Positions 54,381-63,979 of a DNA stretch of 64,000 nucleotides are shown piece after piece. Source of the stretch: Heligmosomoides polygyrus polygyrus. Its lineage: Eukaryota > Nematoda > Chromadorea > Rhabditida > Heligmosomidae. Position 1 is the first letter of the stretch, and each line of letters starts with the position of its first letter. The position numbers were made by a program, and so were the translations under genes. Where the stretch lies: assembly GCA_947396885.1 (NCBI GenBank), contig OX377206.1, positions 86,921,960-86,985,959 of the forward strand, in the 5' to 3' direction. Under the pieces are notes generated by a model, which searched no databases, had not been told where the DNA came from, and saw nothing but the letters and a program-made list of their open reading frames with translations.

Positions 54381-54676
54381 TGGAGCGGATAGCGCAGTGG
54401 GAGGAAGCGGTGCGGATTGCATATGGAATCAGACAAGGTTCAAGGTTCGGAACCGTGCAAGGTAGGCTAAGCTTTCTTCCAATGTGAGGTCGGCAAATTG
54501 GCAGCAGACTTTTCTGAGAAGCATAGAGCACTAACTTCTTCTTCAACTGGCCACGGCAAGTTGAAGAAGAAGTTAGTGTTCTATGCTAAATATGCATTCA
54601 GATCCCATCCATCACATTCCGTAGAAGTAGCGCGGCGCTTCTCAAACCGGACCAATCAACGCCTTTGTCCTTTTAC
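54381..54676 (+). repeat. Diverged SINE-A copy containing a hairpin
   Basis: Box A GGATAGCGCAGTGGGAGG and 3' block TCCGTAGAAGTAGCGCGG. The middle carries an inverted duplication at 54521-54585 (GCATAGAGCACTAACTTCTT and its inverse, about 27-base arms). Confidence 0.75.
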
Positions 54677-54899
54677 ACGACTCCTGAACTTATTCTGTCT
54701 ACGTATGGGCCAATCGAACACTCAAATTGTCTCCACAATGAAGGAATAGAAAGCACGGCGCAGCCTACGAAATGATCGATAAATGTCGTTATTTATCGGT
54801 CCTTTATACTGATGTGGAGTGAACGCCTCTTTCAATTCTGAAGGCACGTATTGACTTGGTTGGTGGGCGGGACCCCGATACCCATTTGCGACTGTTGCC

Positions 54900-55165
54900 T
54901 TCAAGTAAAGACTAATAGCGGCGCTAATCGATACATTTCTCGTGTACGCCGTGCGTTCTTCTTTTAGGGTTATTGTAGATGCAATGTTTTTTCTCCACAA
55001 AGTAGTAAAAAAACAGAAAGTGCGGGTACAGTCCACTTCTAAATGGGGTGCGCCATGCCTGCAGCCTCAATAGACCATCGTGGAGGGATTTTCAATAAGT
55101 ACTTAGGCTCCATAATCCGATAGGTTGACAATTCGGTGTTGCCTTGATCACGCTTCTTTGGATTG
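54900..55165 (-). repeat. Degenerate SINE-A remnants
   Basis: Two antisense 3' blocks in series: GGCGCTAATC..GTGCGTTCTTCTTTTAGGG (54914-54968) and GTGCGCCATGCC..CATCGTGGAGGG (55049-55090). Confidence 0.45.
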
Positions 55166-55241
55166 CATTCAGAAGTACAGTACCCACTTATTAGTTGAAA
55201 ATTGAAGCTCATGCATAACTATTTCCTATGGCTATAATGGG

Positions 55242-55526
55242 TAAGGATAAAAGACGGCATTGCTCAATCCCTTCTGGAGTGAGCCATCCTACTTCTACTT
55301 GATGTCGTGGAGACAATTTGAATGCGTATTTGGCTATACAATGACTTGCAGTGGCCAGCCAATGAACAACTCAGCGCTTTATCCTTCCCAGACAGGTCTG
55401 GTACCAATTTACCGACCCTGTAGGGATGGAAGGCTTGGTTGGCCTGATCGGGAAATCCGAACCAGGAACCTGGTATCGGGTGCACGCGACAGCCGGCGCC
55501 TCCTCCGACTGCGCTACACGCGCCTC
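55242..55526 (-). repeat. SINE-A near full-length copy
   Basis: GGCTATAAT before and GGCTATATT after suggest a 9-10 bp target duplication. Body consensus-like except a small loss in GAGTGAGCCATCC. Confidence 0.9.
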
Positions 55527-55629
55527 TTTGGCTATATTGATCACTACTAGTAAGTTAGGTTGAAATGCAAATATTTTGCCAAATTGTAACAATTAGTTGT
55601 ACATTCTTGGACATCTTTCGTCATCAAGC

Positions 55630-55830
55630 AATCGTCGCTGCCGAAGAGGCGCCAACTCCCACGACAGTTGTATCCCGAATCGATTCGTGGTTCGGGTCCT
55701 GCCAAAGCTCAACACAACTTCCCTTACTTAAGGACAAAGGAAAGCTAATACCAGATGTGTGCTGAGAAGAGCAATACGCAGAATTTTCTACCCGTTGGTC
55801 ACCGCCGGTCACGGTATAGACCATACTAAA
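55630..55830 (+). repeat. Degenerate SINE-A 5' half
   Basis: GAAGAGGCGCCAACTCCCAC, ATTCGTGGTTCGGGTCCTG and AATACCAGATGTGTG lie in sense order. Confidence 0.5.
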
Positions 55831-56240
55831 GGTCTCAACCTACCAACACTATTGTGTACTACATAGTTGTGAGATATTCGACGCCATCTGAATGCAGCGT
55901 TACCGCTGACCGCTGTCCATTATTCTCTAAGCGCAGTTGTCTGTCACTGCTTCCCCTCCATGCTCGCAAAAAATGACGAGCAGGTGAGGCTGAGAAATGC
56001 TCGAGATTTCACACAGCATTGATTTTCAGTTTTGCTGTCATCTCTAAGCTTCCCTGAATCTCCACCTTGAAACGTTAATTATATGTGAACCCTGAATTCG
56101 TGTGACACAGAAGAGATCGCAGGGTTTTAATTCTGTAGCCCATGAATCGTTCCAGAATATGTGGTATGTATCTGTCACCAGACGATTTCTTCTATTTCTA
56201 TTCGTAGAAGGTGCTGATTCGTATTTGGTGCAGATACATA
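55831..56240. other. Intronic, no supported feature
   Basis: Nothing recognised. Confidence 0.4.
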
Positions 56241-56326
56241 GGGATTAGGATAAAAAGCTGTGATAGTCAATCCTTTTGCGGTATGGGCCACGCATTCTGA
56301 TTCTACAGCGTGTCGTGGTTGCAATT
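56241..56326 (-). repeat. SINE-A 3' end only
   Basis: TTAGGATAAAAAGCTGTGAT and GGCCACGCATTCTGATTCTA; 5'-truncated. Confidence 0.65.
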
Positions 56327-56450
56327 AATACCATTTTCACGTCAAATTGGACACTCTTCTTAGCTGACCTATTAACCTTGAAATCAAATTGAACGTCTTT
56401 CAAATTGAAACGAGCTTCTTGCAGGTTAAAACACAGATTCTCCAAGATGG
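56327..56450 (-). repeat. Degenerate minisatellite
   Basis: TCAAATTGGACACTC, GAAATCAAATTGAACGTC and TTCAAATTGAAACGAGC are inverse forms of the GTCCAGTTTGATTTGAAA unit. Confidence 0.6.
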
Positions 56451-56633
56451 TTAGAATATTTTTTTTTTGTTCAGGGAAAACTTAGAATAACATTTCTTGA
56501 AATTTTTAATCTTCAGCTGCTTGACTGAGTGCAATAATTTTATAAAATTTTTATTTTTGAAACAGAATAATAAACCAAATTTTGTTTAAAAGCGCAATCG
56601 AGAAGCAATCATATAGTGCATTAAAAGACTAGA

Positions 56634-56876
56634 TTGCGCCATGCGTTCGAAAATCTCGTCGCGATTTTTATTTGATTGATAGTGTAAATGCTACTTACAT
56701 AAAGCATCAAACGAGAATGTGTGTATTTTTTTACAATTATTCAGGATACATCGTTTGTAAGCGTGAAACTTCATAAAAACCGAAAATTCGCTTATAATCA
56801 ACTAAAAATCACGACGTTTTTGGACGGAGACATGGCGCAATCACTTTTTTGGCACTAAAAACTTGTCGCACTCCTA
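56634..56876. repeat. Repeat F foldback (inverted pair)
   Basis: GATTGCGCCATGCG..CTCGTCGCGATTTTTATTTG (from 56634) and its inverse AAAAATCACGACG..GACGGAGACATGGCGCAATC..TTGGCACTAAAAA (to 56871) face each other across about 110 bases. Confidence 0.7.
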
Positions 56877-57029
56877 TTCCTTGAAACAAGTTTAAACCCC
56901 TATTTTTCCACAAAAAACGAATTTTATAGAATTTTAAATAACGCGTTCACTTATTGGGTGAGTGAATTGAAAGTTCAAAGAAATCATGCTAAAATTGTAC
57001 TCGAGCAAAAAATTATTCTTACCCTTTTG

Positions 57030-57200
57030 GAGGGTGTTTAGTTTAATGTAGAGGAAGTTCATTTTGACTTGGAAGAGTTTGATTAGGTCTCAGATGTCCC
57101 AAGCTAACTTAGAAGAGTTCCAATTTGACGTGAATAGTGTTTAATTTGATTAAAAAAGTGTTCACTTTGATTTGAAAAGTGTCCAGTTCGACGTGAAAGT
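57030..57200 (+). repeat. Minisatellite array, clearest units
   Basis: GTGTTTAATTTGATTAAAAA, GTGTTCACTTTGATTTGAAA and GTGTCCAGTTCGACGTGAAA follow with a period of 25-27. Confidence 0.75.
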
Positions 57201-57206
57201 GGTATA

Positions 57207-57414
57207 AATGCCTATTTGGCCTGTGCAGTGAATTATGGTGGCCAACGGATGAACACCTCTACGGTTTGTCCTTCCCGAGCAAGCCTTGCACCAACCAACC
57301 GACTCTGGAGATGTACAGAGCTTTGCTGGTCTGGACGGAATCCCAACCAAGAGCCGTGACTCGCGGTGCACACGACCGCCTGCGCCGTCTTCGACTGCGC
57401 TACTCCATGCTCAT
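57207..57414 (-). repeat. SINE-A 5' two thirds, diverged
   Basis: Head GAGTAGCGCAGTCGAAGACG and body TTGGCCTGTGCAGTG..TGAACACC in antisense; the 3' end is replaced by the minisatellite. Confidence 0.7.
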
Positions 57415-58195
57415 GCAGATTCATAATGACCAGAAAATCATGGATGAAAGCAACGCTTCTGAATGCTAAGAGAGCAGCAGCTCATGGTACGGGCTGTAGT
57501 TCAGGCTTCCATCGTAATGAGCCCGAAACGTCGATTACATAAGTCGATTCCGGCACAAGGAGGGGCCGAATCGCTAGACCACGCTCCGAATCAGGCACCG
57601 CCGGGCAGGCGGTGTCTCCTGAATATAAACATCAACGGCCGGCACCGAGCTGCGAACTTCTCATCACTTCTCACGTCACCCGCGTCTTCTTTCGATATTT
57701 CTGTACTACTTAAATCTTGCAAGTAGCTAAAATTTCCAGTGCCGATGTCCGTACTCATCATATTAAGCTTTAATCAAGAATAGAATGTTTGAATCGTAGA
57801 AGGAGTAATCACTTGAGTCAAAGTTAGTTGATTTTTTGTAGAATTATTGATCTTTGTTTGTTAAATTGAACGTTCTCCGTTCAGTTTTGTAAAAAAAAAT
57901 CTCACATTCAACAATATACCGTCACCAGCCCCAGCAGTAGACCCAGGTGTGCTACATAATGAACGATTCAGCGGCATTACAGTTCTTTCATTCAAATGTT
58001 TGAAACCGAAAACTATCCTTTTCCAGAAGCCTACTCTTTTTATTCCTTAAAAATTTTTTTCCTTAAAAAATTGGACTTATTAGAATTTTTATTTTACCGA
58101 ACAGTCGGATAAGCCAAAGTTTAAAAATTATTCACCAAGTTCAACGCCAGCTATGTACTACACTATAGTTTTCTTCTTGTTTTTTTTGAATTAGA
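57415..58195. other. Intronic; GC-rich patch
   Basis: 57460-57680 is GC-rich, with an open frame of 87 codons lacking any known domain. GAGCCCGAAACGTCG at 57519 resembles half of a hammerhead core, but the partner core is absent. Confidence 0.35.
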
Positions 58196-58199
58196 CCAT

Positions 58200-58285
58200 A
58201 TAAAGGGTAGGATGAAGGCGATGTTACCAATCCCTCCATGCGATGGGCCATGAATTCTACTTTTAAAAGAAATCGTGGAGACAAG
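58200..58285 (-). repeat. SINE-A 3' end only
   Basis: AAAGGGTAGGATGAAGGCG and GATGGGCCATGAATTCTACT; 5'-truncated. Confidence 0.55.
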
Positions 58286-58610
58286 AGGCCGGGTTCATGG
58301 GTGACTTTACCCAGGGTTACGTGGGTACAAGGTAGCCATTGAAGCATTACCTGGTACTCCAAATAGCATGGAGGTGGGTGAATAGTGGGATAGATATCAT
58401 TCTCTCATTTGTATAATAAAATCATGAATAACAAACTTGCCACCTGCCCACTATCTTCTGATGGCAAACCTATCCCTTACCATTAATCCGTTACCTTACC
58501 AATCATGAATCCGAACTAAGATAACCATAGAGATTTGAAAGTCAGGCACTTTTGACAGGTACGATTGGGGACTTCTTCATGTTTCGAGGACTTCGATGTG
58601 AACCATTTGA
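58286..58610. other. Intronic, no supported feature
   Basis: Nothing recognised. Confidence 0.4.
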
Positions 58611-58614
58611 TCAT

Positions 58615-59082
58615 AGCATAAAGAATAAAGGAATAAATGACGGCGTTAGTCAATCCCTGTTGGGATGCGCCACGCGCTATACTCTACGAAATGTCATGTA
58701 ATGTAGGCAATTTGAAGGCGTACGTGGCTCATACAGATTTGCAGTGGGTAGCCGATGAAGAAATCAGTGTTTCATTGCTTTAAGGCAAATCTTTTATGAC
58801 GGTTCCGGAGTGGTTGAAGGCATGATGGTTGGCCCGGACGGGAATCCGGGGGACGAGCTTTCTACCCCCTCTTCCCCCTGGCCCGCCCACCCCCAACCCA
58901 TGGGCTTGCTCGAGAATCCAGTGGCTGCCCTACGAGATAGTGGAGACGCAGACATTTGCCCCGCCTCTGTTTAAAGGGCGGGGGTAGAACGCCACTCCGC
59001 CCGGGAGTCCGAACCATGCACCTGGATTCGGGTGCATGTGACAGCCTGCGACCCCTCCTCCTACTATGCTATCACGCGTCCA
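58615..59082 (-). repeat. SINE-A copy carrying a ~150-bp insertion
   Basis: Antisense SINE resumes after an insert (about 58848-59000). The insert has inverted ends TTCTACCCCC (58859) and GGGGGTAGAA (58980). Related flanks CGGGAATCCG and CGGGAGTCCG may be its target duplication. Confidence 0.75.
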
Positions 59083-59365
59083 ATCTAAGCGCATGGTCTT
59101 TAAAAGAAGGGTAGACTAGGGAAATGGGCTAGATGGGTCCAACAGGATCAGTTCTGTCACAATATAAGTCGAGGAGCTGGGCTTTTCGCCGATTCTCTCC
59201 AGTAAGAGGAAAAACCCCACTCCTGATGAATTTTCTTAATAGGAAAAATTCCTGACCTGTCTTAAAAAATCGAAAGGAGTTTTTGTGTTTTCCTAGTGTT
59301 TTACTGTATTTGGTGTCTTAAGCCATCATGGCTGTACGCGTAAGAAGTGAGCGTACGTGTGGTCC
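59083..59365. other. Intronic, no supported feature
   Basis: Nothing recognised. Confidence 0.4.
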
Positions 59366-59660
59366 AGGGCTTAGGTAGCGCATTTGGATGAGGTGGCTGC
59401 TCTCACGCGTATCCTGAAGTCGATTTGGGAGTCACGCTCGGGCGACCGAGCAGTTCAGTCCTTAGGACTGATGATAGGCTGGTACTAGGTGGTATTAGGC
59501 TTGTCAGGGAGGGAATCAATGGTTTACGCATCAGATTACCACTCCAGGCCACTCTACATTCCCAATGTGGATTCAGAGTGCCTTTACGATATTCCTTACG
59601 AGCCGAATTCATGCGGTGCATCCCACGAGGAATTGCTCGGTCCCTATCTTCTTTAATGCG
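59366..59660 (+). repeat. Degenerate SINE-A copy
   Basis: AGGTAGCGCATTTGGATGAG head, CTTTACGATATTCC and ATTCATGCGGTGCATCCCA body. GGAGTCACGCTCGGGCGACC resembles the 35.1 kb foldback arm. Confidence 0.5.
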
Positions 59661-60955
59661 ATGTATTTGATGAGACAGAAATGAAAACCGTAGCTATGAA
59701 GTTCGAAAGTTCGAATACCGTTGGACTGTCTTCAGCAATGGCAACTTAACTTCAACCTCTCTTTTTCTTTATTTTTTATTTTATTCTAACCTTCGTTTCT
59801 TTCTTTTCTCAACCTCTTTCTCTATAGAATGTGCCTACTACCTTTCAGCTGGAAAGCAGTAATTGCTGCAGAAATCAAATATGCTTCGGAGCATTTCTTT
59901 AGGAGCCGTTGTTGTCTTCAACATTGTCGTCTTATCTGGGTAGGACTTGTTGGAATACCGTATTTCCCGTGAAGTTCAGCTGAAAGAATTTCCTCGTCGT
60001 CGTTCCCCTGCCGGATGACGCATGGTAGCGTGGGCGGAAACAGCTACATCGGGTCCGTCCGTGCCCGTTCTCGCGTCCGACTGCAATGAGAAACTACGTT
60101 AAGGACAACTGAACTCGATAGCCACTCTCCATTAGCGGCTGTTAACGCAACTGACGTGCCAGTATACGTTTTAGGCCATCGATTCCGATGAGCACGGAAT
60201 TCTTCCTCCACGCATTTGGCCGACGAAGATGAGAAGCTCTTCGTTGTAGACGAAATTGCGCTTCATCAATCCATATTTTCGGATTAGACGGGAGCTACGC
60301 ATTCGGGAATAGCTGCGAGAATGAAATCGACGTCATTAGCAGACCGGCAGAGCTTTCCGGCTGCTCATCTTACCGACCACCTATTGCAAATCAGCATGGG
60401 CTTTTACTTTTGAAGTCTCTGTTTCGTCTATATAAGTCACCTTCAGCCTCCACAAAAGTCTTGTATTTGAATTCATATGATTGTTGTCGAAAAAAGCGGC
60501 TAAAAAATATGACCGTCACTTAATTTTTGAACGTATCATTCTGCACATTTGAGGACCCCATGTGATTATGGCCATGACACTTTTATTTTTTAAATTTTAT
60601 TTGTTTTATTTTCTTAACGCCACTTACCTGCCTCCCGTTATTTTTCCAAAAAAAATCGGTATATTACGTCGAAAGCGCGAACATGCGGTGTAATTGGCTG
60701 ATGGCCTCCCTTCTGCTGCTGACAGTTCCACATATCAGCCGGTACAGTTTGGTTTGTTGTCCTGTGTCTGCCTCTTTGTGCCTGCTTTATGATTGGCCGA
60801 GGGCCGAGTAAAATCTTTCCGGCGGACCCTTTGTCCCTTTTTGACATACTGTACTCACTGTTCGTCTAACATGTAACCTCATCTCCCAAGATAATAAATC
60901 ATGCGCAGCTATTCCCTCGTTGACTAAATTTTGGGATTTCTCGGTTTTTTGTGTA
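59661..60955. other. Intronic, no supported feature
   Basis: 60660-60840 has GTAATTGGCTGATGGCC and TTATGATTGGCCGAGGGCC, weakly like MITE-E interiors; no clear ends. Confidence 0.4.
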
Positions 60956-60959
60956 GATT

Positions 60960-61182
60960 CTTGGACCTATCCTCATCGGAGGGGGGGGGGGGGGGGAGGA
61001 ACCGCTAGTAAATCGGAGCAGATCCAGTAGTGTGACCTTTCCTGGCTTATAAATTACAAATAGAGGCGCTCTCATAGGCTAGATCTATGAGTCATCATTG
61101 TAAAAGCGTTAACTTTCAGTTTTATCGTCGTTGCCAAACAGGTAGAGCGAAGTACCCCCCTCCCATTAGGATAGATCCTGCG
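60960..61182. mobile_element. MITE-G second complete copy
   Basis: TTGGACCTATCCTCATCGGA then an 18-G tract opens it, and CCCCCCTCCCATTAGGATAG closes it. Interior ATTGTAAAAGCGTTAACTTT and GAGCGAAGTACC match the 45.2 kb copy. Confidence 0.75.
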
Positions 61183-61718
61183 TTCTCTGTCTTAGAGAAC
61201 GTTAGGAGCCCCTCCCTGCCCCCCCCCCCCCCCTCCCCAGGCCTCGGAAAACTCCACATCACATCACATCTTTTAGTGCTTTCCGGGCAGGCGGTCAGGG
61301 CCGCTTGGAGGCGGGGATTGCACATCCACCGGCCAATCATAAAAGGCGTTCACCTACTATCTTTCTTGTTCTCTACGCACTGGCTCGAAAAGTGTCAATT
61401 TTTCGTACATCATTGTTTGTACGTATGACAGCAACAACGCTAAAGCAGCGTACTTTATTATGGTTTTTAATTTGTACCCATTTGTCTTATCTATTTATAT
61501 CGGTAGCCATTACGGCTGTCAGATCAGCGGTTTCATCCCAGACATCGAAAAAATCAATCAATATCGATTGTCGGATTAATATGGTTTATTTGTGGAGAAG
61601 TCTATTCGTACCCCAACGTATTCACATGACTCGCGAAATTCAAACGGCTATTTCTGACAAAGTCGATCGATCGATTGATGATGATAGATCGAATAGTTCC
61701 GCATACGTTTGCTTGCAG
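61183..61718. other. Intronic; C run and weak MITE trace
   Basis: A 14-C run at about 61220 and GGCCAATCATAAAAGGCG at 61330; otherwise nothing. Confidence 0.4.
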
Positions 61719-61832
61719 GTCTCGGTACTAAGCGAGCAAGTGGGCGCACAGAAGGAGAAGATACGAGATCTGGAGGCGTTGTTAGCTGCAAAACGGAACA
61801 GCCTCACATCATCGGAAGAGCTGCTTCAGGGT
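61719..61832 (+). CDS. hlb-1: Liprin-beta exon (..EKIRDLEALL..)
   Basis: Acceptor CGTTTGCTTGCAG and donor GTAGGT bound 38 codons in phase 0. The peptide VSVLSEQVGAQKEKIRDLEA then LLAAKRNSLTSSEELLQG is a close match to VSVLTDQVEAQGEKIRDLEF of vertebrate liprin-beta, the strongest identification in the window. An alternative donor two bases upstream (GTGTAG) would break the phase with the following exon. Heptad-patterned, hence part of the dimerising coiled coil. Confidence 0.96.
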
Positions 61833-61895
61833 GTAGGTTTAGGATTTTGAGTCGCCTTCCGGACGGCCACATCCCTTATCATTGTCCGTTTTAAG

Positions 61896-62036
61896 AAGTA
61901 TCACTATGGTGGTGAATGCTCGGACGTAGATTCTAAGAAGCTCAACCTAATGGCTGAAGTTTCATCCCTCAAACTTAAGTTCGCCACATTGGAACAAGAG
62001 AAAAACGAAGCCGAGAGGAAGTTGAAGATTTCTCAG
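61896..62036 (+). CDS. hlb-1: Liprin-beta exon (..LNLMAEVSSLKLKF..)
   Basis: Follows a 63-bp intron. 47 codons read KYHYGGECSDVDSKKLNLMA, then EVSSLKLKFATLEQEKNEAE and RKLKISQ. LNLMAEVSSLKLKFATLE aligns with LDLMAEISNLKLKLTAVE of liprin-beta-1. The acceptor is either CCGTTTTAAG (61895) or the AAG three bases later; both keep phase 0. The donor GTGAGC matches the other exons of this gene. Confidence 0.94.
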
Positions 62037-62095
62037 GTGAGCAGTGGGTTTTTACATTTTATTTGAAGAATCGCTTCAATTATTTAGTATTCTAG

Positions 62096-62228
62096 AACGA
62101 AATTGAGCACATGAATCAATCGATGCATGGCAAAGGATCACAAAAACCGTCTCGGTCTCATACTAACGGTGGAAGCGACAGGTCATCGTACCTGCCGTCT
62201 TTGAAGGAGAATCGACTTGAAAAACAAG
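62096..62228 (+). CDS. hlb-1: Liprin-beta exon (NEIEHMNQSM..)
   Basis: Separated by only 59 bp from the previous exon; acceptor TAGTATTCTAG, donor GTATTT, phase 0 to 1. It reads NEIEHMNQSMHGKGSQKPSR, then SHTNGGSDRSSYLPSLKENR and LEKQ. It starts as coiled coil and turns Ser/Gly-rich. No direct liprin match beyond the first residues, but splicing and position are convincing. Confidence 0.85.
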
Positions 62229-62246
62229 GTATTTCCATTAAATGAG

Positions 62247-62480
62247 CAATTTATGCCCGCTCGGATTCGGCCACATCCTGCATAATGTCGTAGTCGCGAA
62301 TGTAAGCAGCACTGGGGCTGTGGACGCACTAGCCAATCAGACCGCATCAAAAGGAGTGGCCAATCAGAGAGGACGTGTTTTGTTGGTGCTTGGCTGATTG
62401 GCTGGCATGTGTTCTTTGCATGATAGTTATAACTGGCTGGCGTATTCTCACTTCTGAACGCTGCACGCTTTCGCGACATG
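62247..62480. mobile_element. MITE-E type element (minus orientation)
   Basis: On the minus strand it shows TACGCCAGCCAGTTATAACT, ATGCCAGCCAATCAGCC and GCGGTCTGATTGGCTAG, the core blocks of the 7.0 and 50.4 kb copies. Starts only 18 bases after an exon donor. Confidence 0.65.
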
Positions 62481-62569
62481 GACCGATGATAAATATGTTA
62501 AAGAGAGTGGGCGGTGCTAGCTAGTTGGTGAGCTGGTGCCGTCTCCTTGCCGTAGCCCTTGCAATGGGT

Positions 62570-62758
62570 TTGGTATAGACTTTCTACCTGCGGTGCCCCA
62601 CCGATGGACAAGTCAGTGTTGTATTCTTCCCAAATAAGTCTCCCCCGAGCAAGGATGAACGGTTTGGTTGGCCTTAAAACTCGAATCTGAAACTCGAACC
62701 AATAACTTGTTCTGGGCGCACTCGACGGCCGACGCCTCGTCCGACTGCGCTACCACGC
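62570..62758 (-). repeat. SINE-A 5' two thirds, diverged
   Basis: TGCGTGGTAGCGCAGTCGG head on the minus strand, AACAAGTTATTGGTTCG box B side; 3' part missing. Confidence 0.7.
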
Positions 62759-62825
62759 ACAAAATTCATCTATATCCACTGCAGAGGAAAATAAATGCTT
62801 CAGAGTGAAGTGACGGCACAACGAC

Positions 62826-63110
62826 AAAGGATAAAGGACGGCGTTATTCAATCTCTTTTGGGATGCGCCACGCATTCTACTTCTACGGGATAGCGTGGAG
62901 GCGATTTGAATGCGTATTTGGCCATACAATGACTTGCGGTGGCCAGTCGATGAACAAGTCAACGCTCTATCCTTCCCAGACAAGTCTGGTACCAGTTCAC
63001 CGACCCCGGAGGGATGGAAGGCTTGGTTGGCCTGGGCGGGAAATCTGAACCAGGAACCTGGTATCGGGTGCACGCGACAGCCGGCGCCTCCTCCAACTGC
63101 GCTACACGCG
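62826..63110 (-). repeat. SINE-A full-length copy with target duplication
   Basis: CACAACGA at 62817-62824 and 63111-63118 flanks a consensus-like copy, one of the least diverged here. Confidence 0.95.
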
Positions 63111-63302
63111 CACAACGAGACCATCTTAAATTTTGAATTACGAGCGCAAAGCGACAGATATACTGAAGACACGACGTATCGCTTATATTACGCCCACGTT
63201 ATTGATTTTTGTTATTTGTATTTTTTATAAAAAACGTATTTAAAACTATTTTTCAGACATTTTGCATTTTTTCGTTCTTCTCTTCGTGTTCTATTTATGT
63301 AG

Positions 63303-63353
63303 CTGACATCGATTACATACCGACGATGCAGGACAACACTAAGCGACGTTTGA
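63303..63353 (+). CDS. hlb-1: Liprin-beta exon (ADIDYIPTMQDNTKRRL), 3' edge tentative
   Basis: Acceptor CTATTTATGTAG gives a phase 1 start that completes GCT (Ala) with the previous exon. Reading: ADIDYIPTMQDNTKRRL. Donor GTGAGG at 63354 is of the type used elsewhere in this gene; a weaker donor GTTCTT at 63359 is possible. Reading on would hit TAA at 63374-63376, giving a truncated isoform. The rest of the gene lies outside. Confidence 0.6.
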   Translation: MTSITYRRCRTTLSDV

Positions 63354-63376
63354 GTGAGGTTCTTCTGAAGACCTAA

Positions 63377-63975
63377 CTGCTGCTTGGTTCTGGGTGTGGA
63401 AACAACTGTAGGGCTTACACCATTCGTCTCACGATGATATCATCTTCATCTCTTCATCCTTCCTATAATTACTATCGACGGGGACGCTCCCTGTTGTGTA
63501 CGTCTATGGGCTCAAAATTCGAAAAAATTGGACACTTCCTCATAAACTCACGAAAATTTTTAGGCTTAAAGAGAGCGGAAGTTGTGAATAGCTAAGAAAA
63601 TATGGACAGTAAGCTTTGCCACAAATTAACGAAGGTTCTGCTAGTACTCCATGTTTCGAGATAGAAAGAGGTTTGGTGTCGGAAAAACAAGCTTGTAGAG
63701 AGAGAAACCGTAATCACTAGTCGAAATGACGCTGTATACTTCAGCTATTTCTTCAAAGAATAGACACTTACTATTTTTACCAGATAGCTGATTTTAGCCA
63801 AGCTTCGAAATATACACGTTCTTCATCCGACCAAAGTTTGCAGACTTCTTCTATATGAACAAGCTTAAGCTAGATCGAAAACAAAAATCATCATGAGTTT
63901 GTCACCTGCAGCCTTTGGGAGAAACAGGCTTTACACAAAACCACATCTCGTTATTGCACCGCGTGATCTACTCCT
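63377..63975. other. Intronic, no supported feature
   Basis: AAAATTGGACACTTCC at 63524 is minisatellite-like; nothing else. Confidence 0.4.
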
Positions 63976-63979
63976 TCCT

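Larger units (their letters stand above)
16388..63353 (+). other. hlb-1: Liprin-beta gene (N-terminal part), multi-exon
   Basis: Liprin-betas are cytoplasmic scaffold proteins with an N-terminal coiled coil and three C-terminal SAM domains. They bind liprin-alpha and LAR-type phosphatases at synapses and adhesion sites. Exons recognised: 16388-16460, 38495-38595, 38691-38771, 43702-43828 (tentative), 48586-48875, 51495-51547 (5' edge uncertain), 53904-54035, 61719-61832, 61896-62036, 62096-62228, 63303-about 63353. Phases agree at every junction except 48875 to 51495, where an exon or an alternative edge is missing. The order matches human liprin-beta-1: start helix, EWL region, ERLARLENDKESL region, EKIRDLE region, LDLMAEISNLKLKL region. 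The SAM domains would lie beyond the window. The gene covers at least 47 kb, mostly intronic repeats. Confidence 0.85.

Noticed and set aside
57519..57533. CCGAAACGTCG as a second hammerhead.
   Set aside because: The CTGANGA core and a stem II are missing at the proper distance.
61830..61838. Donor GTGTAG at 61831 for the EKIRDLE exon.
   Set aside because: It would end in phase 1, whereas the next exon needs phase 0; GTAGGT two bases later fits.
62863..63048. A recurring predicted peptide (MRHAFYFYG.., ECVFGHTMTCGGQ.., PRRDGRLGWPGREIRTRN..) at more than ten loci, suggesting a gene family.
   Set aside because: Every case is the antisense reading of SINE-A; the frame stays open because the SINE lacks stops there. 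No start context, splicing or conservation independent of the repeat.
63257..63302. Use of the stronger-looking acceptor TATTTTTCAG at 63256 for the last liprin exon.
   Set aside because: In the required phase it reads a hydrophobic peptide that stops within 17 codons; the acceptor at 63302 gives a coherent frame.
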